This document shows positions 5,952 through 6,188 of a stretch of DNA of 6,188 nucleotides, piece after piece. Source of the stretch: Desulfobacteraceae bacterium (GTDB lineage Bacteria; Desulfobacterota; Desulfobacteria; Desulfobacterales; SURF-7); contig JAUXBD010000099.1 in assembly GCA_030619585.1 (NCBI GenBank), forward strand, positions 1-6,188, written 5' to 3'. Position numbers and translations under genes: made by a program. Numbering within the stretch: the stretch's first letter is position 1; each line of letters begins with the position of its first letter. The notes beneath the pieces were generated by a model that was not told the origin of the DNA, made no database searches, and saw nothing but the letters and a program-made list of their open reading frames with translations.

Positions 5952-6188
5952 TCATCTACAACCTTTCACAGAAGTAACTATCCCGCCCGTATTAAATTCT
6001 ATTGTTACGTTGCCATAACGCCATTCATCAGCATATGGATGGTTATAACCGAGGTTTGTAGAAGTATTATATCCATCTGGTTCGCCCATAAGTCTAATTA
6101 CATCATTTTTATTCATTCCCACAACAATAAGATTACAAGCATTTCTGTTTTTTGCTTTAACTCTATTTACAATCTCAAATTTTGTTGC
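5952..6188 (-). CDS. BamE/SmpA-like protein, C-terminal part (5' end outside window)
   Basis: Read on the minus strand from the right edge, an open frame of 78 codons ends with TGA at 5952-5954. It contains VVGMNKNDVIRLMGEPDGYN followed by an aromatic-rich segment, then DEWRYGNVTIEFNTGGIVTS. The G-M-(T/N)-K-x-(E/D)-V-x-x-L-x-G-x-P pattern followed by W-x-Y and a closing beta-strand is the BamE/SmpA/OmlA-type fold, found in outer-membrane assembly lipoproteins and in many unrelated small periplasmic proteins. Two cysteines (in NACN and KGCR) could form a disulfide. The N-terminus is missing, so a lipoprotein signal cannot be checked and true BamE function should not be assumed. It converges on the sirtuin gene with an 18-base gap and no visible terminator between them. 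Confidence 0.68.
   Translation of the reverse strand, partial: ATKFEIVNRVKAKNRNACNLIVVGMNKNDVIRLMGEPDGYNTSTNLGYNHPYADEWRYGNVTIEFNTGGIVTSVKGCR

Overview
The window looks like a stretch of chromosome from an AT-leaning Gram-negative bacterium. Its gene set (PilZ protein, YcgN-like cysteine-cluster protein, M23 peptidase with a Csd3/MepM-like N-terminus, DUF4015-type glycoside hydrolase, sirtuin, BamE-like protein) and a good candidate sigma-54 promoter fit the former Deltaproteobacteria, for example sulfate reducers of the Desulfobacterales. That placement is inference from gene content and style; no marker gene is present.

Layout from left to right. A short AT-rich leader (1-170) precedes a 90-residue single-domain PilZ protein (171-443). 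Next is a tight two-gene unit: an EthD-type dimeric alpha-beta barrel protein (556-951) with a near-perfect Shine-Dalgarno, overlapping by 11 bases a YcgN/UPF0260 cysteine-cluster protein (941-1384). On the minus strand lies a broken remnant of a MscS-type mechanosensitive channel (1441-1685), with a homopolymer frameshift and no C-terminal domain. A gene-poor stretch (1686-2021) carries a small dyad and a -24/-12-like promoter. It leads into an M23 envelope peptidase (2022-3449) followed after 17 bases by an exported DUF4015-type TIM-barrel protein (3467-4999); these two probably form one cell-wall or surface-polysaccharide operon. A strongly patterned intergenic region (5024-5168) follows, with GTT/AAC cores phased at about 9 bp in two opposed arms, and runs almost up to the start codon of a Sir2/CobB-type NAD-dependent protein deacylase (5175-5933). 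Converging on it from the right edge is the C-terminal part of a BamE/SmpA-like protein (5952-6188, minus strand).

Most genes are housekeeping or envelope types and I see no defence system, phage, CRISPR array, insertion sequence or RNA gene. The least explained element is the 9-bp-phased inverted repeat array upstream of the sirtuin. Other points worth checking are the Asp in place of a zinc-ligand His in the M23 peptidase, the sigma-54-like promoter that helps fix that gene's start, and the decaying MscS remnant, which still has a good ribosome binding site.
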